Below are positions 1 through 7,887 of a stretch of 10,498 nucleotides of DNA, one piece after another. Below the pieces are notes generated by a model. The model saw only the letters and a program-made list of their open reading frames with translations, had not been told where the DNA came from and did not search any database. A program made the translations under genes and the position numbers. The first letter of the stretch is position 1. Each line of letters opens with the position of its first letter. The stretch covers positions 1 through 10,498 of the forward strand of contig CANHIR010000055.1 in NCBI GenBank assembly GCA_947461015.1. The letters run 5' to 3'. Origin of the DNA: Bacteroidota bacterium. GTDB taxonomy: Bacteria; Bacteroidota; Bacteroidia; Chitinophagales; Chitinophagaceae.

Positions 1-99
1 ATTGGCTTAGTTGGTTTGATATACTTAATATAAAAGATAAGATTTCAAAATTTTTTAAATAGGTGTTTTTGGTTAACTTAGTTAGCTAATAATTACCCT

Positions 100-1395
100 A
101 TGGCAAATAGACGCAATTTTGTAAAACAAATAGGCTTAATGGCGGGTGCGTTCTCTGCAAACAGCTTATTTAATCAGGCACATGCAGCCGAATTTGAACA
201 TATTAATTTATTAAAGCAGGATGTAAGTGCAAAAGACCTTGCCATGGACGAGGATTATTGGAATATTATTCAACAATCTTATACCACTAGCCCCGCTTTA
301 ATTAATTTAAACAATGGTGGTGTGAGCCCTAGTCCAAGAATTGTGCAAGAAGCAGTAGAGCGTTTTAATAAAATGACCAATGAGGGACCTTCTTATTATA
401 TGTGGCGCATATTGGATCAGGGTAGAGAGCCATTAAGATATAAACTAGCACAATTAGCCGGCGCAGACCCAGAAGAAATTGCCGTTAACCGCAATGCAAC
501 CGAAGCATTGAATACCGTAATATTTGGATTGGATTTAAAAGCGGGTGACGAAGTGATTGGTACCAAGCAAGATTATCCTAATATGATTAATGCCTGGAGA
601 CAAAGAGCAGAAAGGGAAGGTATTGTATATACTCAAATTAGTTTTAAGTTCCCCATTGAAAACGATGAAGAAATTGTAGCAGGTTTTGAAAAAGCAATTA
701 CCCCTAAAACAAAAATCATTCACATTACCCATATCATTAACTGGATTGGACAAATTTTACCGGTTAAAAAAATAACGGATATGGCCAAAAAACATGGAAT
801 TGAAACCATTATAGATGGCGCACATAGTTTTGGTTTGTTAGATTATAAAATACCAGATTTAGGTGGGGATTATTTTGGTACTTCATTACATAAATTTTTA
901 TCTGCGCCTATTGGGAGTGGTATGCTATGGATTAAAAAAGATAAAATTGAAAAAATTTGGCCATTGGTTTGTAATGATAAACCAAAAGGAACTGATATTA
1001 GAAAGTTTGAAACCCTTGGGACAAGAAGCTTTCCCATTGAACAAGGTATTGGCGAAGCCGTTAATTTTCAAAATGGAATAGGTAGTAAAAGAAAAGAAGA
1101 GCGTATTCGATATTTAAAAAATTATTGGGCTACCCGTGTTCAAAATATTCCTAAAGTAAAAATTCACACTTCTTTTAAAGACCAATACGCTTGTGGGATT
1201 TGTGGCGTGAGTGTAGATGGTATGACACCAGGAGAATTAGACAGTGCCTTATATAGCAATTACAAAATTCATACCGTAGGTATAGTTTGGGAAAATATAA
1301 GCTGTGTGCGCATTACGCCGCACGTTTATACCCGTATCCAGGATTTAGATAAATTGGTAATGGCCATAGATACTATTGCTAAAAAAGGGAAATAA
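100..1395 (+). CDS. Tat-exported PLP-dependent class V aminotransferase, isopenicillin N epimerase-like
   Basis: This 431-residue protein belongs to fold-type I PLP enzymes, class V aminotransferase family, closest in style to isopenicillin N epimerase-like proteins (CefD itself is about 400 residues). The N-terminus carries a twin-arginine motif (NRRNFVK, residues 3-9), a hydrophobic stretch and a cleavage site near AHA-AE (about 29/30), so it should be folded with its cofactor and exported to the periplasm. Visible active-site elements are the RNATEALN loop (131-138), the PLP-ring Asp239 in IDGAH, the Schiff-base Lys265 in TSLHK, and Arg404 in CVRITPHVY, which probably binds the substrate carboxylate. 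All appear intact. The reaction could be racemisation, transamination or desulfuration; sequence alone does not say which. ATG at 100 is chosen because the Tat signal begins there. The next gene starts 64 bases after the stop. Family is certain, substrate unknown. Confidence 0.9.
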   Translation: MANRRNFVKQIGLMAGAFSANSLFNQAHAAEFEHINLLKQDVSAKDLAMDEDYWNIIQQSYTTSPALINLNNGGVSPSPRIVQEAVERFNKMTNEGPSYYMWRILDQGREPLRYKLAQLAGADPEEIAVNRNATEALNTVIFGLDLKAGDEVIGTKQDYPNMINAWRQRAEREGIVYTQISFKFPIENDEEIVAGFEKAITPKTKIIHITHIINWIGQILPVKKITDMAKKHGIETIIDGAHSFGLLDYKIPDLGGDYFGTSLHKFLSAPIGSGMLWIKKDKIEKIWPLVCNDKPKGTDIRKFETLGTRSFPIEQGIGEAVNFQNGIGSKRKEERIRYLKNYWATRVQNIPKVKIHTSFKDQYACGICGVSVDGMTPGELDSALYSNYKIHTVGIVWENISCVRITPHVYTRIQDLDKLVMAIDTIAKKGK

Positions 1396-1459
1396 TTTTT
1401 TGTAATCCCACGCTAATTAGCTTCGGAAAATACGCATTTAGATAGCCATACATTTGAAA

Positions 1460-2005
1460 ATGAAAATTTCAGTGTGTGGCATTTTTTTTCTGCTCTTCTT
1501 ACCTGTGAGCAAAACCATTGCTCAAACTGTATTTTACAGTAAAACAATTAAGCTAGATCCTTCTATTTTAGATAATAATGGCGGGAGTTTTTTAATGCGA
1601 GGCTTTATGATGGATTGGAGTATAGGTGGTTTAGGCAACACTTTAGTTTACAAAGAAAAAGCAACCACTATATTATCCATTGGGTTTTTACAAAACGCCT
1701 ATGATATTGCAACTATTTACAATGATATCAACGATTTTGGTTTACAAATAAAAATCGGACCCAATCCTTTTTACAATGACTTATATTTTTATTGTAAACA
1801 GGATGGTATTGTAATTAAGTCAATTAACCTATTTGATGCGCTAGGCAATCTTATTAAAAATTTAAAGGGGCCTTTTTCAGGTTTACAATTTGAACAACAT
1901 TTTAGTATACAAAAATTAATGAACCCAAATTGTTTTGTGCAGATACTATATGTCGTAGATAATCAATTTACAAGATCAAGAATATATAAACTTCTACAAT
2001 ATTAA
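1460..2005 (+). CDS. small secreted protein with T9SS-type C-terminal sorting domain
   Basis: This 181-residue protein has a Sec signal peptide ending IAQ (cleavage about 21/22). Residues about 40-78 contain a WSIGG...ILSIGFLQ pattern like the 'SIGE...LTQGFLQ' segment that precedes sorting domains in many small Bacteroidota secreted proteins. The last 80 or so residues look like a type A T9SS C-terminal domain: GPNPFYNDLYF at 100-110, the INLFDALGNLIK strand pair, and a terminal RSRIYKLLQ strand. The expected Gly-Tyr before the penultimate strand is not conserved (NCFVQI instead). It should therefore cross the outer membrane by T9SS and be surface-anchored or released. A TTG two codons upstream (1454) would add MK; ATG at 1460 is preferred. 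The stop lies two bases before the next ATG, so the two genes are probably co-transcribed. The molecular function is not recognisable. Confidence 0.8.
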   Translation: MKISVCGIFFLLFLPVSKTIAQTVFYSKTIKLDPSILDNNGGSFLMRGFMMDWSIGGLGNTLVYKEKATTILSIGFLQNAYDIATIYNDINDFGLQIKIGPNPFYNDLYFYCKQDGIVIKSINLFDALGNLIKNLKGPFSGLQFEQHFSIQKLMNPNCFVQILYVVDNQFTRSRIYKLLQY

Positions 2006-2007
2006 AT

Positions 2008-3111
2008 ATGAAAAAAATATACCTATTGTTGATTTGTTTTTTTTGCATGAAGCAAATAGTAGTTGCACAAAATACGTTGGGAATTCATTTTCAGGGTATC
2101 GCCCGTTCTCAACTTGGAACCATTATTGCAAACAAACAAATTACTTTACGCATTTCAATATTACGCGATACAAATCAATCCAGTATTGAGTATCAAGAAA
2201 TTAAATCCATTACCACCAATGTTCTTGGACTGTTTTATGCAACCATTGGATTGGAAGAGATTGGAAAAGTGATTACGATAGGGACATTTAATATGATTCA
2301 ATGGCAGATTGGCGATAAATACCTTTTAGTTGAACTGGATCCCAACAATAGTTTGCATTTTTTACAAGCAGGATTTGAAAAAATTAATTACGTCCCTTAT
2401 GCAATTTACGCAGCACAAGCAAAAACACTTGCAACAATCTTACCATTAGAGTTAGGAGGTACTGGCGTTACAAACACTAATGATTTATTAATGAAATTAC
2501 ATTTAGAAAAAATTAACAATACGCCTGATAGCCTTAAGCCAATTAGCATCGCCATGAATGCAAGCTTGAACGATAAATTAAAAAAGTCTGACACACTTTC
2601 CTTAAGCAATAGAATTAATTTATTAAAAAATATACAGCCTGAAAACTATTACGGTGTGTTTTATGATTCAGCAAAACAAATTACTACGGTATCCACGGCA
2701 ACTGCGGTTAAATTTGGATTTCAAAAAATTGCTAATAAAATAAATATACTTAACAATACGGCAAATAATCCAACCCGCATTTCAGTTTCTGAAGCAGGGG
2801 TATATGAAGTAAATTATAGTTTGCAATTTATCAAGTCCGATGTTGGTACTGATGAAATAAATATTTGGTTGCGAAAAAATAGTGCCGCCATTGCAAACTC
2901 AAATAACTCATTTAGTATTCAAGGAACGGGTATTAAAAACAACATCAATAATAACATATGGATAGAACTTGCAGCCAATGACTATATTGAATTATTTTTT
3001 AGTATTAGAAATGTAAACACAGCTTTACAAGGAACCATTTCAACAACCGTAACGCCTACAAGACCCGCTACACCAGCTGCGATCATAAGCATACGAAACG
3101 TGAATGAATAA
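2008..3111 (+). CDS. secreted tail-fibre-like surface protein with C-terminal C1q/TNF-like domain
   Basis: This 367-residue protein begins with a Sec signal peptide (cleavage about VVA-Q, 20/21). Residues 22-138 match a module common in Bacteroidota surface proteins: IHFQGIARSQLG, then alternating strands, LLVELDPN, and NYVPYAIYAAQAK at the end. A short PLELGGTGVTNTNDLLMKL segment (146-164) resembles the GGTG motif of phage tail fibres. Residues 165-210 are polar and probably helical, possibly a trimerising stalk. Residues about 213-367 form a predicted all-beta sandwich (RISVSEAGVYEVNYSLQF, INIWLRKN, ELAANDYIELFFSI) like C1q/TNF jelly rolls. No enzymatic residues stand out, so an adhesive or structural role is inferred. 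It starts two bases after the T9SS-type gene and converges with the peptidase gene downstream. The domain architecture is fairly clear, while the biological role is not. Confidence 0.75.
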   Translation: MKKIYLLLICFFCMKQIVVAQNTLGIHFQGIARSQLGTIIANKQITLRISILRDTNQSSIEYQEIKSITTNVLGLFYATIGLEEIGKVITIGTFNMIQWQIGDKYLLVELDPNNSLHFLQAGFEKINYVPYAIYAAQAKTLATILPLELGGTGVTNTNDLLMKLHLEKINNTPDSLKPISIAMNASLNDKLKKSDTLSLSNRINLLKNIQPENYYGVFYDSAKQITTVSTATAVKFGFQKIANKINILNNTANNPTRISVSEAGVYEVNYSLQFIKSDVGTDEINIWLRKNSAAIANSNNSFSIQGTGIKNNINNNIWIELAANDYIELFFSIRNVNTALQGTISTTVTPTRPATPAAIISIRNVNE

Positions 3112-3119
3112 TTAATTAT
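3108..3119. repeat. 12-base palindrome holding both convergent stop codons
   Basis: The sequence from 3108 to 3119 equals its own reverse complement. It contains the TAA stop of the fibre-like gene (3109-3111) on the + strand and the TAA stop of the peptidase gene (3116-3118) on the - strand, with four bases between the coding regions. It consists of A and T only, so it is too weak to act as a terminator by itself. Confidence 0.8.
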
Positions 3120-4378
3120 CCAAAGGGTTGATCAATTGCAATGCTTTGTTTTGAGAAGAAACGAGGTCCGTCTTCACTAACATACAAACAGTCTTCTAGG
3201 CGTATTCCAAATTCACCCGGAATAGAAATAGTAGGTTCGTTGCTAAAACACATGCCTACTTGAATAGGTGTTTTATTTCCTTTCACAAAGTTGGTCCATT
3301 CGTGTCCTTCCAACCCAATACCGTGACCAGTTCGGTGTGGTAATCCTGGTAATTTATAGTGATGTCCAAATCCTGCATTTTCAATAACGGCTCTTGCAGC
3401 AGCATCTACTACTTCACAAGGCGCACCAATTTTAATAGCAGTAAAAGCTGCATCCTGTGCTTTCTTTTCCAAATTCCAAACTTCTATTTGTCTAGCCGAT
3501 GGCTTACCGCAAACAATGGTGCGAGAAATATCGGAAGCATAGCCTTCACAACTGGTTCCTCCGTCTACAAGAACAATGTCACCTTCTTGAATGGTTTGAG
3601 GCACAATACTTCCATGAGGCAATGCGGAGTATTTTCCAACTATTACCATGGCTCCGCCCGGAAATCCTACCGCTTTAAAAGCTTTACTTATATTATTTGA
3701 AAATTCGGACTGCGACATCCCAGCTGTTAAAGTAGGAAAGGCAATTTTGTACGCTTCTATTGTAGCATCACTTGCTATTTGCATAAGGGCAATTTCAGCT
3801 TTTGATTTTATCATCCTACAGCCTGCAGTAACCGGTGTTGCGTCCACAATTTCAAAACCTTTCGCTTCTTGCTTTACGCCATTGGCTATAAAAAAGCGGA
3901 CTCTTTCTTCCATGCCAATTTTATGATGTACAACCCCCCTGTCCTTTACGGCATTAAGTATTAAAGCATAAGGGCTTTCATGCTCTTCCCAACAACGCAC
4001 TTCGGTGCCAAAGTCCTTTACAATTAATTCACGTGCTCTATCCTCCTCGAATTTTGGACTTATATAAATAATATCTCCCTTAGCTGGTATCACCACACCA
4101 AAGGTTCTTTCACTCTGCCCCCAACGCATACCAGTGAAATAAAAGCAAGAGGTGGTGCCTTCTAAAAAAATAGCATCCATCTTATTTTCCTTCATTAATT
4201 GCTGTGCTCTTGCAATTCTTACTTTTCTTTCTTCAACACTTATTGGAATAATATTGGGTTTAAAATCAATACCTGCAACCGAGGGTAAATGAGACTGTGC
4301 TAATAATGTATTTCCAAATGGTATACTTGCAGCCCCCAAACTTGCTAACCCTAAAAATTTTCGACGATTGTATGACAT
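3116..4378 (-). CDS. Tat-exported M24 metallopeptidase, Xaa-Pro aminopeptidase type
   Basis: This 420-residue enzyme of peptidase family M24 (pita-bread fold, aminopeptidase P group) should remove N-terminal residues from peptides, typically those with proline in second position. Residues 4-10 hold a twin-arginine motif (NRRKFLG) and the signal probably ends at LLA-Q (27/28), placing the enzyme in the periplasm. Residues about 45-175 are the creatinase/prolidase-type N-terminal domain, and about 185-410 the catalytic domain. All five expected metal ligands can be seen: Asp272 and Asp283 (VDGG...ASD, the usual 11-residue spacing), His352 (PHRTGHGIG), Glu381 (NEPT) and Glu395 (RLED). His348 and His359 are likely catalytic or substrate-binding. 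It is transcribed opposite to its neighbours, with a 110-base divergent region upstream (4379-4488). Family assignment is firm; prolidase or a related dipeptidase are alternatives. Confidence 0.92.
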   Translation of the reverse strand: MSYNRRKFLGLASLGAASIPFGNTLLAQSHLPSVAGIDFKPNIIPISVEERKVRIARAQQLMKENKMDAIFLEGTTSCFYFTGMRWGQSERTFGVVIPAKGDIIYISPKFEEDRARELIVKDFGTEVRCWEEHESPYALILNAVKDRGVVHHKIGMEERVRFFIANGVKQEAKGFEIVDATPVTAGCRMIKSKAEIALMQIASDATIEAYKIAFPTLTAGMSQSEFSNNISKAFKAVGFPGGAMVIVGKYSALPHGSIVPQTIQEGDIVLVDGGTSCEGYASDISRTIVCGKPSARQIEVWNLEKKAQDAAFTAIKIGAPCEVVDAAARAVIENAGFGHHYKLPGLPHRTGHGIGLEGHEWTNFVKGNKTPIQVGMCFSNEPTISIPGEFGIRLEDCLYVSEDGPRFFSKQSIAIDQPFG

Positions 4379-4488
4379 AAATTAAGTTTTACCGTTTAAA
4401 GATATTACTAATTTAATTACACATAAAACTTTAAATTTAAGGATTGAAAATCCACAAGGATTGTTTCTTCATCTTAAAAACGATTGAT

Positions 4489-6708
4489 TTGAAATTTTTA
4501 AAAATATCTTTTATTTTGGCCTTTGTTTTTTTTAGCACCTTGCTATTTGCACAAAAAAAGAACGCACATATACAATACCATATTCACCAAGTAACCGACA
4601 GTATTATTATTGATGGAAAAATGACCGAAGACAGCTGGAAAAATGCACAAGTTGCAAATAAGTTTGGGATGGTGCTTCCAATGGATACGAGCCTAGCAAA
4701 TTTAGCTACGGAGGTTAGGATGACTTATGATAAAAACAACGTTTACATTATTGCTACCTGTTATAAACCTTCAATAGGAAAAGATATGGTCGAATCATTA
4801 AAACGGGATTGGAATTTTGGCAAAAATGATAATTTCATTGTGTTCATGGATACCTACGGGGATTTAACCAATGGATTTGCTTTTGGTTCCAATGCAGCAG
4901 GCGCTCAGTGGGATGGGACTATGTTTGATGGTGGTAGTGTAGATTTAAACTGGGATAATATTTGGACAAGTGCAGTTTATAATGATGCAACAAAATATGT
5001 ATGGGAAGCAGCCATACCATTTACTTCCATAAGATATAAGAATGGAGTAAAAGAATGGGGTATTAATTTTAGTAGAAATGATTTAAAGACCACTGAAAAA
5101 TCAAGTTGGGCGCCCATGCCAAGAAATTTTCCAACGGCATCCCTTTCTTATACCGGAAATTTAGTTTGGGATGAGGCATTACCAGCGCATCAAAATAATT
5201 TTTCTTTAATCCCCTATTTTAAAACCTCTTATGGGAAAGACTTTGCCAATGCCGATGGCAGTAAAATAGCCATTCCAGCTAGCTATGGAAGGGAAATAGG
5301 CATGGATGCAAAAATAAGTTTGTCTTCTTCCTTAAATTTAGATTTGACGGTGAACCCCGACTTTTCTCAAGTAGAAGTAGACAGACAGGTAACCAACCTT
5401 AGTAGGTTTGAATTATTTTTTCCAGAAAGAAGACAGTTTTTTTTAGAAAATGCCGACCTATTTTCTAATTTAGGCTTTTCCAATGTGCGTCCGTTTTTCT
5501 CCCGACGTATTGGCTTAAATACACATATTGACTTTGGTGCTAGAATGAGTGGACGAATTGATAAAAATTGGCGTATTGGGGTAATGGATATGAAAACAGC
5601 CGAAAATATCAGTGACAATAGCTTGGCGCAAAATTTTGCCGTTTTAGCCATTCAAAGAAAACTGTTTAAGAAATCAAGTATTGAATTATTCTATATAGAT
5701 AAGACAGGATTAAATTATCAAGCTCCTTTGGCATCTAATCCAAATTGCAATTGTGTATATCAGGATCCGGGTGCCCCTTATAATAAAAATTTAGGATTCG
5801 AATATTTAATTGCCCCCTCAAATAATTTGTGGTCAGGCAAAACCATTTTTATTAAATCCTTTTCCCCCAATAAAACTGGCAAGGATTTTTTAAATGCAGG
5901 AAACCTACAGTATAGTACAAGAAAATGGATTGCTGCTTGGCAACACGAAGTGGTCGGCAATAACTTTAATGCCGAAGTGGGTTATGTTCCAAGAAATAAC
6001 TACATTAAAATTGCACCATCTATTACTCGTTTATTTTTTCCAAAGAGTGGCTCTATTTTAAGTCATGGTCCACAGTTAATGGGTACCTATTATTATAATA
6101 TGGATTTAGCAAGCACTGATAATACTAAAACATTTACCTATTTAATAACCTATCGAGATAAAAGCACAATTGCGGGCGTTTTACAAAATGACTATGTGGA
6201 ACTATTAGCACCCTTCGACCCCACACGTATTGGAAAACAGCCCCTTGCTGCCCACACCAAGCACAGTTGGAGCACGGTTGGGTTTGATTGGATATCAGCA
6301 CCACAACACCAAACCACCTATACCTTGTCGGCAAGAACAGGTGGATATTACGCCAATGGTGATTTATTAAGTATTAGTGGGAATATAGGTTATCGTATCC
6401 AACCATATATCAATTTTGATTTTGCATTTACTTACAATAAGATAAATCTTCCGCAACCCTGGGGTAGCAATCAATTTTTACTATTGGGTCCAAAAGTAGA
6501 TATTACCATGACCAATAAAATATTTTTTACTGCCTTTTATCAATATAATGAGCAAACAAAAAACATTAACTTTAATACCAGGTTTCAATGGAGATATAAG
6601 CCTGTGTCTGATTTATTTATTGTTTATACAGATAACTATTATATTGGGCCTGTATTTATTAAAAATAGAGCAGTTGTTTTAAAGTTTACTTATTGGTGGA
6701 ATAAATAA
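4489..6708 (+). CDS. DUF5916 family outer-membrane protein with CBM9-like N-terminal domain (TTG start)
   Basis: With a TTG start at 4489 the protein has 739 residues and begins with a compact Sec signal (MKFLKISF...LLFAQ, cleavage about 21/22). TTG at 4444 would give 754 residues with a long, odd n-region. No ATG is available in frame: an upstream stop lies at 4438-4440, and the next internal Met is far past the signal. After the signal comes a CBM9-like domain (DGKMTEDSWKNA..., about 40-210), then a long aromatic-rich, alternating-strand region typical of a DUF5916 beta barrel. The family's hallmark block, LTVNPDFSQVEVDRQ followed by FELFFPERRQFF, lies at about 286-320. The chain ends in aromatic residues (FTYWWNK), as outer-membrane barrels often do. 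Its role in the family is not well established; carbohydrate or peptide binding at the outer membrane is plausible. It overlaps the next gene by one base. Confidence 0.85.
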   Translation: MKFLKISFILAFVFFSTLLFAQKKNAHIQYHIHQVTDSIIIDGKMTEDSWKNAQVANKFGMVLPMDTSLANLATEVRMTYDKNNVYIIATCYKPSIGKDMVESLKRDWNFGKNDNFIVFMDTYGDLTNGFAFGSNAAGAQWDGTMFDGGSVDLNWDNIWTSAVYNDATKYVWEAAIPFTSIRYKNGVKEWGINFSRNDLKTTEKSSWAPMPRNFPTASLSYTGNLVWDEALPAHQNNFSLIPYFKTSYGKDFANADGSKIAIPASYGREIGMDAKISLSSSLNLDLTVNPDFSQVEVDRQVTNLSRFELFFPERRQFFLENADLFSNLGFSNVRPFFSRRIGLNTHIDFGARMSGRIDKNWRIGVMDMKTAENISDNSLAQNFAVLAIQRKLFKKSSIELFYIDKTGLNYQAPLASNPNCNCVYQDPGAPYNKNLGFEYLIAPSNNLWSGKTIFIKSFSPNKTGKDFLNAGNLQYSTRKWIAAWQHEVVGNNFNAEVGYVPRNNYIKIAPSITRLFFPKSGSILSHGPQLMGTYYYNMDLASTDNTKTFTYLITYRDKSTIAGVLQNDYVELLAPFDPTRIGKQPLAAHTKHSWSTVGFDWISAPQHQTTYTLSARTGGYYANGDLLSISGNIGYRIQPYINFDFAFTYNKINLPQPWGSNQFLLLGPKVDITMTNKIFFTAFYQYNEQTKNINFNTRFQWRYKPVSDLFIVYTDNYYIGPVFIKNRAVVLKFTYWWNK

Positions 6709-7778
6709 TGATTATGAAAAAAATAGTTTTTGGAATTTTATCAATCTTATTGTGGAATAGTGTATTTGCACAATCCAAAAAAGAAATTGCAAAATCAATT
6801 GACTCCATTATGGCAAAGTACAGTGTTGCCAATGAGCCAGGGGCAAGCGTTTTGGTCATTCAAAAAAATAAAATTATTTTTAAAAAAGGATATGGCATTC
6901 GAAATATTGAAACAGGGGAGCCTATTGAAACTAACACAAATTTTAGATTGGCTTCTATTACCAAGCAGTTTACAGCCATGTGTATCTTGTTATTAGAAAA
7001 AAGGGGTAAGCTTTCTTTAAATGATTCTCTGACAAAATATTTCACCAGCTTTCCAGATTATGGAAAAGGCATTAGAATAAAGGATTTACTAACACATAGT
7101 TCAGGCCTTTTAGATTATGAGGATTTAATGCCTTCCAATCAAACCGTTCAATTGCATGATACCAATTGCATGCAGCTAATGTATATGACAGACAGCTTGT
7201 ATTTTCCTTCCGGAACCAACTACAAGTATAGCAATACGGGATACTCCATTCTTTCCCTAGTTGTGGAGCAGGTGAGCGGTCAGCCCTTTGCACAATTTCT
7301 ACATCAAAATATATTTAAGAAGCTGGGAATGAAAACATCTGTTGCATTTGAGAAAGGCAAGTCCACCGTTGCAAATAGGGCATATGGACATAGCAAAATA
7401 AATGGAGCATGGGTGCAAACCGATCAAAGTTTAACCAGTGCGGTGTTGGGAGATGGTGGCATTTATACCAATGTGGAAGAATATAGCAAATGGATAAAGT
7501 CGTTGTGGTCCAATAGGTTTATTGGTTCCACCATGCAGCAAAGAGCGTGGTCCAAGACTAAATTAGACAATGGCAATATCGTTAACTATGGTTATGGATG
7601 GCATGTAGAAGATTTTATGGGCATTACACATCCTTATCACGACGGCAGCTCTATTGGTTTTAGAAATTCGGCTGGTTTATACCCTGATAAAAAATTAATG
7701 ATCGTGGTGCTCACCAATCGAAACGAACATGACCCTATTGAGGAAGTACATAAAATTGCCTCTCTATTCCTAAAGTAG
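6708..7778 (+). CDS. periplasmic serine hydrolase, class C beta-lactamase/DD-peptidase superfamily
   Basis: This protein has 356 residues from ATG 6708, or 354 from ATG 6714, which gives the neater MKKIVFGI signal start. The Sec signal ends VFA-Q (21/22). The penicillin-recognising fold is shown by SITK (Ser83 nucleophile, Lys86), YSN (Tyr174-Asn176) and HDG (311-313) in the place of the KTG triad. The surrounding FRLASITKQFTA, LLTHSSGLLDY and YKYSNTGYSILS are typical of family S12. The usual substrates are D-amino-acid peptides, esters or beta-lactams. The HDG triad fits esterase or peptidase members better than true AmpC, so antibiotic resistance should not be assumed. ATG 6708 overlaps the preceding stop (TAATG), which suggests translational coupling with the DUF5916 gene. 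Family is certain, substrate unknown. Confidence 0.9.
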   Translation: MIMKKIVFGILSILLWNSVFAQSKKEIAKSIDSIMAKYSVANEPGASVLVIQKNKIIFKKGYGIRNIETGEPIETNTNFRLASITKQFTAMCILLLEKRGKLSLNDSLTKYFTSFPDYGKGIRIKDLLTHSSGLLDYEDLMPSNQTVQLHDTNCMQLMYMTDSLYFPSGTNYKYSNTGYSILSLVVEQVSGQPFAQFLHQNIFKKLGMKTSVAFEKGKSTVANRAYGHSKINGAWVQTDQSLTSAVLGDGGIYTNVEEYSKWIKSLWSNRFIGSTMQQRAWSKTKLDNGNIVNYGYGWHVEDFMGITHPYHDGSSIGFRNSAGLYPDKKLMIVVLTNRNEHDPIEEVHKIASLFLK

Positions 7779-7887
7779 TTTTTAACAGAAAAAAGAAGGT
7801 AGAAAATTTATAAGATAACATGAAGTTCATCAAAAATTAGCATGGCCTTCGGTTAGATTCAGTAAATTGTAGGCATAATTTTTATAC

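Noticed and set aside
74..81. TAACTTAG as a -7 box for the aminotransferase gene
   Set aside because: It matches the consensus at all but one position and lies at a plausible distance from ATG 100, but no TTG lies 17-23 bases upstream. Near-matches are frequent in AT-rich DNA.
1412..1421. Palindrome GCTAATTAGC after the aminotransferase gene
   Set aside because: A self-complementary 10-mer has no loop and is not followed by a T-run, so it is neither a terminator nor a clear operator.
2008..3111. Prophage tail-fibre gene
   Set aside because: A Sec signal peptide, a Bacteroidota-specific N-terminal module and the absence of any neighbouring phage genes indicate a host surface protein.
3121..3148. 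CAAAG/CTTTG inverted pair near the convergent stops as a terminator
   Set aside because: The stem is only five base pairs with an 18-base loop; too weak.
3359..3926. Two overlapping + strand open frames of 113 and 92 codons
   Set aside because: They are antisense to the M24 peptidase catalytic domain, whose metal ligands are all intact on the - strand.
4397..4404. TATCTTTA (read on the - strand) as a -7 box for the peptidase gene
   Set aside because: It has one mismatch and no -33 TTG at the proper spacing, so it was not supported well enough to list.
4461..4491. TTG-N20-TTGATTTG as a promoter of the DUF5916 gene
   Set aside because: Transcription would begin downstream of TTG 4489, leaving no start codon before the signal peptide; the -7 box also lacks the invariant A.
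5367..5651. 94-codon - strand open frame
   Set aside because: It is antisense to the conserved DUF5916 hallmark block and shows no recognisable protein features.
6708..7778. Antibiotic-resistance beta-lactamase
   Set aside because: The fold matches, but the HDG triad in place of KTG and the general S12 pattern are shared by many esterases and peptidases with no beta-lactamase activity.
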